Origin: an uncultured Alphaproteobacteria bacterium
Lineage (GTDB): Bacteria; Pseudomonadota; Alphaproteobacteria; HIMB59
Length of the DNA: 33,670 nucleotides
Assembly: GCA_902613845.1 (NCBI GenBank)
Contig: CACMIW010000008.1
Coordinates: forward strand, 1-33,670
Direction: 5' to 3'
Positions 9,621 to 18,256 of this stretch are shown here, piece after piece. A model generated the notes under the pieces. That model worked only from the letters and a program-made list of their open reading frames with translations, was not told where the DNA came from and ran no database searches. Positions within the stretch are counted from its first letter, which is position 1; each line of letters opens with the position of its first letter. A program made the position numbers and the translations under genes.

Positions 9621-10148
9621 ATGTCTGCTTTGGCGCAATTATCCAAATTTATTGATCGATTTAATACAATCATAGGATATTTATGTGCTTTTTTTGTTTT
9701 CTCTATGGTCATAGTTGTATTCACTGTTGTCGTCTTAAGATATGGGTTCAATATTGGTTTTATATGGATGCAAGAGGTTTATGTTTGGCTTCATAGTTTT
9801 GTTTTTATGTTGGGTGCTGGTTTTACTTATTTAGCTAATGAGCATGTCAGAATAGACGTCTTTTACCGAGAGGCATCAAAAAAATATAAAGCTACTGTAG
9901 ATCTATTTGGAAATATTTTTTTACTTCTACCTTTTTTATATATTATTTGGAATTACAGCTATCCCTTTGTATATAGATCTTTTTTAATGGGAGAGGTTTC
10001 CAGAGAAGCGGGCGGTATGCCTGCTTTATATATTTTAAAAAGTGCAATTCTATGGTTTTGTTTAGTTTTATTTCTTCAATTAGTCTCTAATGTAATTAAA
10101 TCAATACTAACACTTTCAAACTATCATTTGTCTGATAATAAATCATGA
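9621..10148 (+). CDS. dctQ: TRAP transporter small permease (DctQ family)
   Basis: Small membrane subunit of a tripartite ATP-independent periplasmic transporter. The 175-residue protein has four hydrophobic segments (about 17-40, 55-73, 92-112 and 138-162). It shows DctQ-family features: WMQEVYVWLHSFVFMLGAG in the second segment, then NEHVRIDVFYREAS after it. ATG 9621 is the first usable start after an in-frame TAA at 9609, and no Shine-Dalgarno is visible. The stop overlaps the dctM start by 4 bp (ATGA). With dctM and the binding protein at 11571-12698 it makes a complete transporter. Confidence 0.93.
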   Translation: MSALAQLSKFIDRFNTIIGYLCAFFVFSMVIVVFTVVVLRYGFNIGFIWMQEVYVWLHSFVFMLGAGFTYLANEHVRIDVFYREASKKYKATVDLFGNIFLLLPFLYIIWNYSYPFVYRSFLMGEVSREAGGMPALYILKSAILWFCLVLFLQLVSNVIKSILTLSNYHLSDNKS

Positions 10149-11521
10149 TTAGTCCTGAAATTTTAGCAATTGTAATGTTTGTAACAACATTGGGATTATT
10201 ACTTTTCGGTTTTCCCGTTGCTTTTACACTCGCTGGAACAGCTCTTCTGTTTGGATTTTTAGGAGATGCTCTGGAAATATTTAATTTCAGAATGCTAGGA
10301 TTTTTTCCTCAACGCATTTTTGGAACAATGATTAATGAGCCCCTTGTGGCTGTGCCCCTATTCATTTTTATGGGAATAATGCTAGAAAAAACAAAAATTG
10401 CAGCCGGACTATTACATTCAATTGGAGAACTTTTTGGGACTACTAAAGGAGGTCTTGGAATAGGGGTTGTAATAGTGGGTATGTTGTTAGCTGCATCAAC
10501 AGGCATCGTTGGTGCAACAGTTGTTACAATGGGAATGTTATCTTTACCATCAATGATGAAAGCTGGCTATGATCAAAAAATAGCCACAGGTACAATTTGT
10601 GCCGCTGGCACATTAGGACAAATAATACCTCCCTCAATTGTTTTAGTTTTACTGGCAACAATTTTACAAGGCGCAAATGAAGAAGCAGCGATGTTAGTTG
10701 GTAATTTAGCTCCAGATCCGGTTACAGCAATTGATTTATTTGCTGGTGCTATTCTACCTGGATTGATGTTAGTAGTCTTATTTATAATTTTTATTTTCTT
10801 TTACGCTAGAATAAACCCATTAAGTTGTCCGCCTGTTGAGACTACCAAGTCAAGAACTGAGATATACATCGAAGCTGCTAAATCAGTTGTTCCTCCCATA
10901 ACTCTTATTGTGCTAGTTTTAGGCTCAATTTTATTTGGAATAGCTACCCCCACAGAGTCTGCATCAGTTGGAGCTGTTGGAGCTGCGATAATTGCACTGT
11001 TAAAGGGTGAATTAAATTTCAAGAATATTAAAGAGACAGCTTTAGGAACTGTAAAACTTAGTTCATTTGTATTTGTAATTTTAATTGGTGCCTCAATGTT
11101 TTCTCTTGTGTTTCGTGGTTTTGGTGGTGATGAAATGATAGAGCATTTTCTTGGAACTCTACCTGGTGGGCTTTACGCAGCACTCATTTTAGTAATGATA
11201 GTAATTTTTCTATTAGGTTTTTTCCTAGACTATATCGAAATAATTTTTGTCATCGTTCCATTAGTTGGTCCAATATTAATTGCAAACGGGGCAGACCCAT
11301 TATGGTTAGGTATTCTTATTTCACTGAATTTACAAACTAGTTTTTTAACACCTCCTTTTGGATTTTCTTTATTTTTTTTAAGAGGAGTAGCCCCAAGTAG
11401 TATTAAAACTAGAAACATGTACAGAGGCGTAATTCCCTTCATAGGAATTCAGGTATTAGCTATATTAATTGTTGGTTTTTATCCTGAAATAGCAACCTGG
11501 TTGCCAAATAAAATGTTCTGA
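10145..11521 (+). CDS. dctM: TRAP transporter large permease (DctM family)
   Basis: Large membrane subunit of the TRAP transporter, forming the transport path for secondary, probably sodium-coupled, uptake. It has 458 residues, nearly all hydrophobic segments. The DctM hallmark AASTGIVGATVVTMGMLSLP is followed by MMKAGYDQKIATGTICAAGTLGQIIPPS, and the repeated half contains GFFLDYIEIIFVIVPLVGP and FLTPPFGFSLFFLRG. The start overlaps dctQ by 4 bp. The gene ends 8 bp before a strong terminator hairpin that separates it from the convergent binding-protein gene. Substrate is set mainly by the binding protein, which looks TakP-like. Confidence 0.95.
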   Translation: MISPEILAIVMFVTTLGLLLFGFPVAFTLAGTALLFGFLGDALEIFNFRMLGFFPQRIFGTMINEPLVAVPLFIFMGIMLEKTKIAAGLLHSIGELFGTTKGGLGIGVVIVGMLLAASTGIVGATVVTMGMLSLPSMMKAGYDQKIATGTICAAGTLGQIIPPSIVLVLLATILQGANEEAAMLVGNLAPDPVTAIDLFAGAILPGLMLVVLFIIFIFFYARINPLSCPPVETTKSRTEIYIEAAKSVVPPITLIVLVLGSILFGIATPTESASVGAVGAAIIALLKGELNFKNIKETALGTVKLSSFVFVILIGASMFSLVFRGFGGDEMIEHFLGTLPGGLYAALILVMIVIFLLGFFLDYIEIIFVIVPLVGPILIANGADPLWLGILISLNLQTSFLTPPFGFSLFFLRGVAPSSIKTRNMYRGVIPFIGIQVLAILIVGFYPEIATWLPNKMF

Positions 11522-11528
11522 TAGATAG

Positions 11529-11560
11529 ATCATCCCCGAATAGGTATCGGGGATGATTTT
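11529..11560. terminator. Bidirectional hairpin terminator between dctM and the binding-protein gene
   Basis: A perfect 11-bp stem, ATCATCCCCGA (11529-11539) with TCGGGGATGAT (11547-11557), and a 7-base loop, followed on the + strand by TTTTAATTTTAT. It lies between two convergent genes ending at 11521 and 11571. The + strand U-tract is the better one; on the - strand the tail is weak. Confidence 0.9.
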
Positions 11561-11570
11561 AATTTTATAT

Positions 11571-12698
11571 TTATGCTGATGGATAAGTAAATGGGAGACT
11601 TCTTACTCTCATGTACTCTTTTTCAGATGTATTTGTCCATCTCAGAATTGATGATCTAAATTCAACAATATGTGAGAAAAGAGCCTGAGAAACAGGGTCT
11701 TCCGCTGCTATTGAGCTACAAACCTCTCCTGCTCTTTGACCCAATGCATTCATAACTGGATCTGGTAATTGTCTCATTTGAACACCATGCTCATTAATAA
11801 GTTTTTGATACGAACTATCGTTTGCAGCTTGGAACATAGATAGAACTTCCATGTTAACTGCCTTAGTTGCGATTGTGACTAGCTCTTTAGTTGCGTCATC
11901 AAGTTTTTCCCACTCAAACATATCTATTGAACAATCTAAGATAGTTGCTGGCTCATGCCATCCTGGGTTATAGTAATACTTAGCTGCTTGGTGTAATCCT
12001 TTACCTAAGTCAGCAGCAGGACCAATCCATTCTGTTGCATCAATCGCACCTGAGGCAAGTGATGGAAGCACATCCGCTCCAGCCAAAAGAACTGTATTAG
12101 CGCCAAAAGATTTTAATACCTCTCCACCAAGACCAGGCATTCTGATTTTTAGACCTTCAAAGTCTGCAAGTGAATTAATTTCTTTATTAAACCAACCACC
12201 CATCTGGTTTCCAGTATTACCCATTGGAAGAAATTTTACACCGATAGCATTATAAGCTTTGTCTGCTGCTTCAATTCCTCCACCATAGTAACACCATGCA
12301 TTTTGTTCTTGAGCCGTTAAACCAAAAGGTAAAGCTGCAGAAAAAGATGGAGCCATACTAATGTTTGTCCAATAATAACCTGCACCATAAGCCATTTGAG
12401 CGGCTCCAGATCTTACTGCGTCCAATGACTCAAGTGGTGGTACTAATTCGCCACCATGATAAACAGTAATTTTTAGTTTATCAGAAGCATTGTTAACGTA
12501 ACTTGCAAATCTATCTATTGCTTTACCAAGACCTCCTGCTTTACCAAAAGCAGAACATGCAATCCATTCCATGTGTCCACCTGATATTGCTGGTGCTGGA
12601 AATGAAGAAACTGCTGCGGCGCCCAGTGCTGCAGCACCTGCACCTTTAAGGAAATTTCTTCTTTTCATGGTCTTATTATTCATCTTCTTTTTTGCCAT
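11571..12698 (-). CDS. dctP: TRAP transporter substrate-binding protein, TakP-like (2-oxo acid type)
   Basis: Periplasmic binding protein for the TRAP permease encoded convergently at 9621-11521. A twin-arginine signal is clear: KRRNFLKGAG (R13-R14), then an Ala-rich hydrophobic stretch ending near SFPAPAISG. In the mature part, GNTGNQMGGWF (Q165), LKIRMPG (R186) and IDATEWIGP (W224) match the ligand residues I remember for Rhodobacter TakP (Q156, R177, W215), at a constant offset of nine. This suggests a 2-oxo acid or related keto-acid ligand; the specific ligand is inference. ATG 12698 has an excellent AGGAGG at 12708-12713, nine bases upstream. The gene follows the eamA gene by 33 bp, at the end of the acetoacetate gene block. 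Confidence 0.92.
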   Translation of the reverse strand: MAKKKMNNKTMKRRNFLKGAGAAALGAAAVSSFPAPAISGGHMEWIACSAFGKAGGLGKAIDRFASYVNNASDKLKITVYHGGELVPPLESLDAVRSGAAQMAYGAGYYWTNISMAPSFSAALPFGLTAQEQNAWCYYGGGIEAADKAYNAIGVKFLPMGNTGNQMGGWFNKEINSLADFEGLKIRMPGLGGEVLKSFGANTVLLAGADVLPSLASGAIDATEWIGPAADLGKGLHQAAKYYYNPGWHEPATILDCSIDMFEWEKLDDATKELVTIATKAVNMEVLSMFQAANDSSYQKLINEHGVQMRQLPDPVMNALGQRAGEVCSSIAAEDPVSQALFSHIVEFRSSILRWTNTSEKEYMRVRSLPFTYPSA

Positions 12699-12731
12699 AA
12701 ATATTCCCCTCCTAATATTAGAAATAATTAA

Positions 12732-13622
12732 TTATTTTTTATTAGCTATCATTATACCAACAATCACAGATAAAATTCCAGCGTAATGATAACTCTGTAA
12801 TGTTTCTTGGAAGACTAAATATGCAAGAATTCCACCAAAAATGGGCATTAAGTGGAGAAAAGGGCCTGATTTATTTGGGCCAATCAAAGCTACACCAGTA
12901 TTCCAACAAATATATGACAAGATGCTAGGAAAAGTTCCGGTATAGCCAATTACTAATAAGGTTTTGTGGTCAAATACTATGAAATTGTTTTGAATTATAA
13001 CGTCATATAAATAAACAGGTAAGAGTAAGATTACTGTAAAGACAAATGATAAATATAAAAAACTAAATCCTGAAACACCTGTTTCATTTTTTTTTAGAAA
13101 TATTGAATACAATGCCCAAGATATAACAGCAAGTAGAATGAATAAATCTCCAGAGTAAAATTTTGAATCAAATATATTTTGATAGTTACCTTTTGTTATA
13201 ACATAACTAACACCAATAAGAGATAAAATGACACCTAACATTTGAAACAAGTTTGTTTGATTTTTATAAATCAATTTGTTTAAAAGGATTATCAACATGG
13301 GGGTTGTCGAAATAACTAATAAAGAATTAATAACAGTTGTCGCTGTTAGACCAATATAAGTTAATGTGTTAAATAGTGTCGGACCAGTTAAAATAATCAA
13401 AAAAACCATTCCTGGTTGTTTTTTTAAAAGGGGTAAGTCAACTAAAGCATTTTTTAGACAAAAGGGAGTTAGAATTATTAAAGCAATTACCCATCTGTAA
13501 AAAGACAATGATAGCGGTGATACTAATTCCTCAACTGAGGATAATCTTCCTACTATAAAATTGCCTGACCAAAATAAGGAGGCAAAACATAAAAATATAG
13601 CTGCTTTAAGAGAAACACTCAC
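12732..13622 (-). CDS. EamA/DMT-family permease
   Basis: Inner-membrane transporter of the drug/metabolite superfamily. The 296-residue protein has ten hydrophobic segments in two EamA repeats: the first begins FLCFASLFWSGNFIVGRL and the second GDLFILLAVISWALYSIFLKK. The start is GTG 13622, nine bases after the thiolase stop, so it is probably co-transcribed with ybgC-aacS-thiolase. The substrate cannot be told from sequence; family members export amino acids, metabolites and other small molecules. The binding-protein gene follows by 33 bp. Confidence 0.9.
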   Translation of the reverse strand: MSVSLKAAIFLCFASLFWSGNFIVGRLSSVEELVSPLSLSFYRWVIALIILTPFCLKNALVDLPLLKKQPGMVFLIILTGPTLFNTLTYIGLTATTVINSLLVISTTPMLIILLNKLIYKNQTNLFQMLGVILSLIGVSYVITKGNYQNIFDSKFYSGDLFILLAVISWALYSIFLKKNETGVSGFSFLYLSFVFTVILLLPVYLYDVIIQNNFIVFDHKTLLVIGYTGTFPSILSYICWNTGVALIGPNKSGPFLHLMPIFGGILAYLVFQETLQSYHYAGILSVIVGIMIANKK

Positions 13623-13631
13623 TTAGATTTT

Positions 13632-14783
13632 TTATTTGAGATTTTCAATAGCAATTGCTAAACCTTGACCACCACCAATACACATACTTGCAACACCAAA
13701 TTTTTGTTTTGTTCTTCTGAGTTGATGGGACAAGGTTGTGATAATTCTTGCACCTGAACAGCCAATAGGGTGTCCTAATGCGATAGCGCCTCCTGCAATA
13801 TTTAATTTATTTGGATCAATCTTTAAAGATCTTTGGACAGCAACTGAAGTTGCAGCAAACGCCTCATTGACCTCAACCAAATTAAAATAGTTAATATTTA
13901 CACTCATTTTCTTCATTAATTTCTGTATAGCTGTAATTGGAGTAATACCCATATAATCAGGATTACCCGCCGAGGACGCCCAAGATAGTACTTTTGCTAT
14001 TGGTTTAATTTTGTTTGAAGTTACATATTTTTCAGAAGCTAAAACCAAAAAACTAGCTCCATCATTTAATGAAGAAGCATTTCCAGCAGTAACTGTTCCA
14101 GATTTTTTAAAAACAGCTTTTAATTGGCTTAATTTTGGCAAAGTCGTGTCTTTTCGAACTTCATCTTTAAGGGGTGTTTTTGTCAATTCGTTTTTGAAGT
14201 AATTGTTTTTAATAGCCTTATAAGTTTTTAGATAAGACTGATAAGCAAATTGATCTTGGTCTTGTCTTGTAACATTATATTTTCTTGAAACGTTTTCAGC
14301 TGTTATACCCATATGTTCTTTTGAAAAAGCATCAGTCAGGCCATCATTAACTAAAGTGTCTATAAAGATATTATTTCCTAATTTTTTTTCTCCAGTCCTA
14401 CTTAGATACGCATGGCGTGCCCTTGACATACTTTCTTGACCACCAACAATTAATAAATTTGACTCGCCGGAATAAATTTTAGATGAACCATCTATTGTAG
14501 CTCTCATACCACTTCCACAAACTTGATTTACTACATAAGCAAAGGATGTCTGTTGCATTCCGGAACCTAGCGCAACTTGCCTTGCTGTATTCATTCCTAG
14601 TCCACTTGTTAATACTTGTCCTAAAATTAATCCTTCAACTTCTTTAGTATTGATTGTTTTGTTTCTATCAAATAATTCTTTGAGACAAGAGGTTCCTAAT
14701 TCTACTGATTCAGTTTTTTTGTAATTACCTAAATAAGCTCCTATTGGTGTTCTAACTGCATCGATTATAAAAACATCACTCAT
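13632..14783 (-). CDS. phaA: Acetyl-CoA C-acetyltransferase (thiolase)
   Basis: Thiolase that cleaves acetoacetyl-CoA to two acetyl-CoA, or condenses them. At 383 residues it is near the family's usual 390. The nucleophilic cysteine is C89 in NQVCGSGMR, the NEAFAA motif is present, and the catalytic pair is H338 (GHPIGCSGARI) and C368 (CIGGGQG). The start overlaps the aacS stop by 8 bp, which ties it to acetoacetyl-CoA synthetase and supports the degradative direction: acetoacetate to acetoacetyl-CoA to acetyl-CoA. atoB is an equally fair symbol; a role in polyhydroxybutyrate synthesis is not excluded, but no phaB or phaC is in view. Confidence 0.92.
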   Translation of the reverse strand: MSDVFIIDAVRTPIGAYLGNYKKTESVELGTSCLKELFDRNKTINTKEVEGLILGQVLTSGLGMNTARQVALGSGMQQTSFAYVVNQVCGSGMRATIDGSSKIYSGESNLLIVGGQESMSRARHAYLSRTGEKKLGNNIFIDTLVNDGLTDAFSKEHMGITAENVSRKYNVTRQDQDQFAYQSYLKTYKAIKNNYFKNELTKTPLKDEVRKDTTLPKLSQLKAVFKKSGTVTAGNASSLNDGASFLVLASEKYVTSNKIKPIAKVLSWASSAGNPDYMGITPITAIQKLMKKMSVNINYFNLVEVNEAFAATSVAVQRSLKIDPNKLNIAGGAIALGHPIGCSGARIITTLSHQLRRTKQKFGVASMCIGGGQGLAIAIENLK

Positions 14784-16692
14784 TAATATTTATCTTTCTG
14801 TATTCAATTACTGACTCAGGATTTGCCAACGATCCTAAGTTCTGCACTTTATCATTATTGATAATTTTTTTGACAAGTATTTCAGAGTTTTTACCACTTT
14901 TTGTTCTTGGAATGTCTTTAACTATAAATATTTTCCACGGAACATGCCTTGGACTAAGCGATGTCTTGAGGTGTTTTTTCAATATTGTATTAAAATCAAC
15001 ATTAATTTTTGCGTTTAACAATTTCAAAAAAAGGATAATTTTTTCATCATTTTTAGTTAAATAACCTGTTGCCAAACAGTCATCGATCCAATGAAATTTT
15101 TGTAGGCAACTGTATATTTCACCTGTTCCTATTCTGACACCACCTGGATTTAAAGTAGCATCTGATCTTCCAAAGATTACATAACCTCCATTTTTAGTTT
15201 TTTTCACATAATCTCCATGAGACCATATGTTCGGAAATTTTTTAAAGTATGCGGATTTATACTTATCATTCAATCTGTCATTCCAAAAGTAGATAGGCTT
15301 AGAGGGGAAAGGGGTCTTGCAAACTAGTTCTCCTGTCTTTTTGGTTGGCTTGCCATTATCATTGAAAACATCAATATCCATGCCTAAGCCCGGTCCTTGA
15401 ATTTCACCTGAATAGACAGGTAAAGTTGGTATTCCTAACATAAAACACGAAACTATGTCTGTACCGCCACTCACCGAATGTATAAAAGATTTTGAATTTA
15501 AACTTTTATTAATAAACTTAAAAGTGTCTGGGCTTAGCGGAGAGCCAGTTGATATAAAACAATTAATATTTTTTAAAATATCTTTTTTATTTGATTTATA
15601 ATTATTCTGGATAGTTTCATAAACTTTTGCTCCCGCACCTAGCATTGTTGAATTAGTATCTTTTGTAATATTGATAACTCGATTTATATTTGGATAAAAT
15701 GGGGAGCCATCATAAAGAACGATTGAGGAACCCAGTAGTAAGTTTGAAACTGTCCAGTTCCACATCATCCACCCGCAAGTAGTTAAGAAAAGCATTTTAT
15801 CTTCAGATTTAACATTTGTATGTAATGCTAGTTCTTTTAAATGTTGAAGGAGTGAGCCTCCGTGGCCGTGCGTAATACACTTGGGAAGCCCTGTCGTTCC
15901 ACTAGAAAATAAAACGTATAGCGGATGATTAAAACTCAATGATATATTTTTATTTAGTTTTGAATATTTTTTTTGATTGTAAATTTTTTTCAATTCAGAG
16001 GTATTTTTTTTAGAGGGATAGCTTGTTTTTAAAATTATTGGATTATTTAATTTTGCTTTTAATGTTCTTAGTTTTTTTGAATATTGAAATTTCTTGCCGT
16101 TATAAAAATAATAGTCAGCAACAATTAAAAGCTTAGGCTTAAGCTGTGAAAATCTATCAATCACTGCTTGTGTTCCAAAGTCAGCAGAACAAGAGGACCA
16201 AACTGCACCAATTTTTGCAGCAGAAAGGAAGCTTATAACTGTATCAGGTATATTTGGGAGATATCCAACAATTACATCACCTTTTTTAATGCCTTTTTCT
16301 CTAAAAAAATTGCTCAAAGAATTAATTCTTTTATTTAAATCTTTATAAATAATTTTTTCACTGAATTTGTTTTCTCCAGTAAATTCAATGGCCAAATCTG
16401 ATGAATTATTTTTAGAAATTAAATCGTAATAATTAAGATTACTGTTATCAAAAAAAATTGAATTCCAAAAAGTTTTTTTTTTGTAAGCTTTAAAAAATCT
16501 TTTCCTCTCAAGGTCGATATTAAAATACTCAACTATAGACTCCCAAAACTCACCAGGGTTCTTATTGGTCCATAACCAAAGCTTGTTATAATTTAAAAAT
16601 TTTTTAGAAAGTTTTTGTTCTAAATATGTCTGAAATTTATAAAGATTTGTAGATTTAATAAATTTTCTACTTGGCTCAAATAACTTATCCAT
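14776..16692 (-). CDS. aacS: Acetoacetyl-CoA synthetase
   Basis: ATP-dependent ligase activating acetoacetate to acetoacetyl-CoA. The 638 residues show the acyl-adenylate family layout. The N-terminal ACAS region includes NPGEFWESIVEYFNID (45-60), the phosphate loop is FSSGTTGLPK (262-271), and AacS-typical TTCGWMMWNWTVSNLLLG follows. GRSDATLNPGGVRIGTGEIY lies near the C-terminus, and RTKSGK ends in the catalytic lysine K601. The start overlaps ybgC by 8 bp and the stop overlaps the thiolase start by 8 bp. A ten-base A run at about residue 71 (lysine codons) stays in frame, unlike the three broken homopolymers elsewhere. AacS rather than acetyl-CoA synthetase is favoured by the GWMMWNW and GGVRIGTGEIY segments and by the thiolase neighbour. 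Confidence 0.93.
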   Translation of the reverse strand: MDKLFEPSRKFIKSTNLYKFQTYLEQKLSKKFLNYNKLWLWTNKNPGEFWESIVEYFNIDLERKRFFKAYKKKTFWNSIFFDNSNLNYYDLISKNNSSDLAIEFTGENKFSEKIIYKDLNKRINSLSNFFREKGIKKGDVIVGYLPNIPDTVISFLSAAKIGAVWSSCSADFGTQAVIDRFSQLKPKLLIVADYYFYNGKKFQYSKKLRTLKAKLNNPIILKTSYPSKKNTSELKKIYNQKKYSKLNKNISLSFNHPLYVLFSSGTTGLPKCITHGHGGSLLQHLKELALHTNVKSEDKMLFLTTCGWMMWNWTVSNLLLGSSIVLYDGSPFYPNINRVINITKDTNSTMLGAGAKVYETIQNNYKSNKKDILKNINCFISTGSPLSPDTFKFINKSLNSKSFIHSVSGGTDIVSCFMLGIPTLPVYSGEIQGPGLGMDIDVFNDNGKPTKKTGELVCKTPFPSKPIYFWNDRLNDKYKSAYFKKFPNIWSHGDYVKKTKNGGYVIFGRSDATLNPGGVRIGTGEIYSCLQKFHWIDDCLATGYLTKNDEKIILFLKLLNAKINVDFNTILKKHLKTSLSPRHVPWKIFIVKDIPRTKSGKNSEILVKKIINNDKVQNLGSLANPESVIEYRKININE

Positions 16693-17083
16693 CTTTGTTT
16701 TTCATTAATCTTTGAAGATCATCTGGTATTTTACTTGGGGATCCTTGAGAATTGACGCAAACCATCAAAATCTTTGATTTAAAAATAATATTATTATGTT
16801 TGTAAATATTTTGTTCGATTTCAAATGATGCATTTTTAAGAGACAAAATATTGCTTTTAACAGTTAATTGATCCTCTAGTTTGCATGACTCAGTATAATC
16901 ACATTCAATCTTTTTTACTAAAAAAAGTCGATCATGATCTTTCAATAAAGAATTAAGTGTAAATCCCAATTCATTGATGATTTCAGTACGGGCTCTTTCA
17001 ATAAATTTTAAATAATTTGCGTAATATACAACTCCACCAGAGTCTGTGTCTTCATAATATATTTTGAAGTTGTATTGGAACAT
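16685..17083 (-). CDS. ybgC: YbgC-like acyl-CoA thioesterase
   Basis: Hotdog-fold thioesterase of 132 residues. The N-terminal YEDTDSGGVVYYANYLKFIERART is the YbgC/4-hydroxybenzoyl-CoA thioesterase signature, with the catalytic aspartate in EDTDSGG. Relatives often sit at the head of tol-pal operons, but here the gene heads aacS-thiolase with an 8-bp overlap. It may therefore hydrolyse short acyl-CoA in that pathway, or the arrangement may simply reflect genome packing. The 102 bp upstream (17084-17185) are AT-rich and presumably hold the promoter; I see no clear -35/-10 pair there. Confidence 0.9.
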   Translation of the reverse strand: MFQYNFKIYYEDTDSGGVVYYANYLKFIERARTEIINELGFTLNSLLKDHDRLFLVKKIECDYTESCKLEDQLTVKSNILSLKNASFEIEQNIYKHNNIIFKSKILMVCVNSQGSPSKIPDDLQRLMKNKDG

Positions 17084-17185
17084 TAAGTTGTGAGACCCAA
17101 ATACAATATATAAGTTATTACAATTATAACTATTCCAAAAATTAAATATCTATACTCATTCACGAATTTATTTTACTTTTCGAAT

Positions 17186-18256
17186 TTATGTTTGAAATAA
17201 TTTTCTTATTTCTTCTTTTGTAGGTTTACAAACACCTTTCTCTGTTATTAGAGCTGTTACATATTTTGAAGGGGTTATATCAAAAGCAAGATTTAAAGCT
17301 TTACTTTTTTTTGGATATATTAATATTTTGCTTATATTACTCTGATCATCAATTCCCATAATATGAGATAATTCTTCAGGGCTTCTCTCTTCTATTGGAA
17401 TATCTTTTGAGTATTCCAAACTTAAATCTATAGTTGAACATGGTAACGCAACAAAAAATGGTATTTTATTATCATATGCAGCTAATGCTTTTAGATAAGT
17501 ACCGACTTTATTGCATACATCTCCATTTGATAATGTTCTATCGCTTCCTACTAGACACATATCAACTTTACCTCTTTGCATTAGAAGCCCGCCTGTATTA
17601 TCTGAAATAATAGTGTTTGGAATACATTCCTCGTTAAGTTCAAAGGAAGTTAAATTTGCCCCTTGGTTTCTTGGTCTAGTTTCATCAACCCAAACATGAA
17701 TTGGTATGCCCTGATTATAAGCCATATAAATTGGTGATGTTGCAGTGCCCCAATCAATAGTCGCCAACCAACCTGCATTGCAATGGGTTAAAATATTTAC
17801 AGTTTTATTTGTTCTATCGTATATCGACTTTATTAAATTTAAACCATTTATCCCGATATTTTTACATGACTCTAAGTCTTCTTCACAAATAGTTTCTGCT
17901 TCTTTGAGTGCAATGTCTAAAATTTCCTTATTATTATTTTGAATTTTTTTCATCATTCTATCTACTGCCCATTTAAGGTTGACAGCTGTTGGTCTAGATT
18001 GAATCAAATCTTGCGATTTTTTTTTTAAATATTCAGGATCATTATTTTCTCTTATGGCCAGTACTAAGCCATAAGCAGCAGCTGCACCAATTAGAGGCGC
18101 ACCTCTAACTTCCATATTTTTAATTGCATTTATTGCATCATGAGAACTGTTTAATTCTTTTATTTCAAACTTATGAGGTAATTTGGTTTGGTCAATAATT
18201 TTAATTGTTCCATTTTCATTCCATATTGTCTTGTATTGTTTGCCCTCAATTCTCAT
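17186..18256 (-). CDS. mtnA: 5-methylthioribose-1-phosphate isomerase
   Basis: Isomerises methylthioribose-1-phosphate to methylthioribulose-1-phosphate in methionine salvage. With ATG 18256 the protein is 356 aa and starts MRIEGKQYKTIW, as family members do. The open frame extends to a TTG at 18277, but those seven extra codons lie inside mtnP. The catalytic cysteine is C159 (LTHCNAGW) and the catalytic aspartate D239 (GSDRTLSNGDV). VRGAPLIGAAAAYG and SDNTGGLLM are also typical. The start overlaps the mtnP stop by 11 bp, so the two consecutive pathway enzymes are co-translated. Later methionine-salvage genes are not in this window. Confidence 0.95.
   Translation of the reverse strand: MRIEGKQYKTIWNENGTIKIIDQTKLPHKFEIKELNSSHDAINAIKNMEVRGAPLIGAAAAYGLVLAIRENNDPEYLKKKSQDLIQSRPTAVNLKWAVDRMMKKIQNNNKEILDIALKEAETICEEDLESCKNIGINGLNLIKSIYDRTNKTVNILTHCNAGWLATIDWGTATSPIYMAYNQGIPIHVWVDETRPRNQGANLTSFELNEECIPNTIISDNTGGLLMQRGKVDMCLVGSDRTLSNGDVCNKVGTYLKALAAYDNKIPFFVALPCSTIDLSLEYSKDIPIEERSPEELSHIMGIDDQSNISKILIYPKKSKALNLAFDITPSKYVTALITEKGVCKPTKEEIRKLFQT

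Noticed and set aside
17084-17185. Operator-like GTTAT...ATAAC and a repeated CGAATTTAT between ybgC and mtnA
   Set aside because: Short and expected by chance at this base composition; no promoter pair could be aligned with them.
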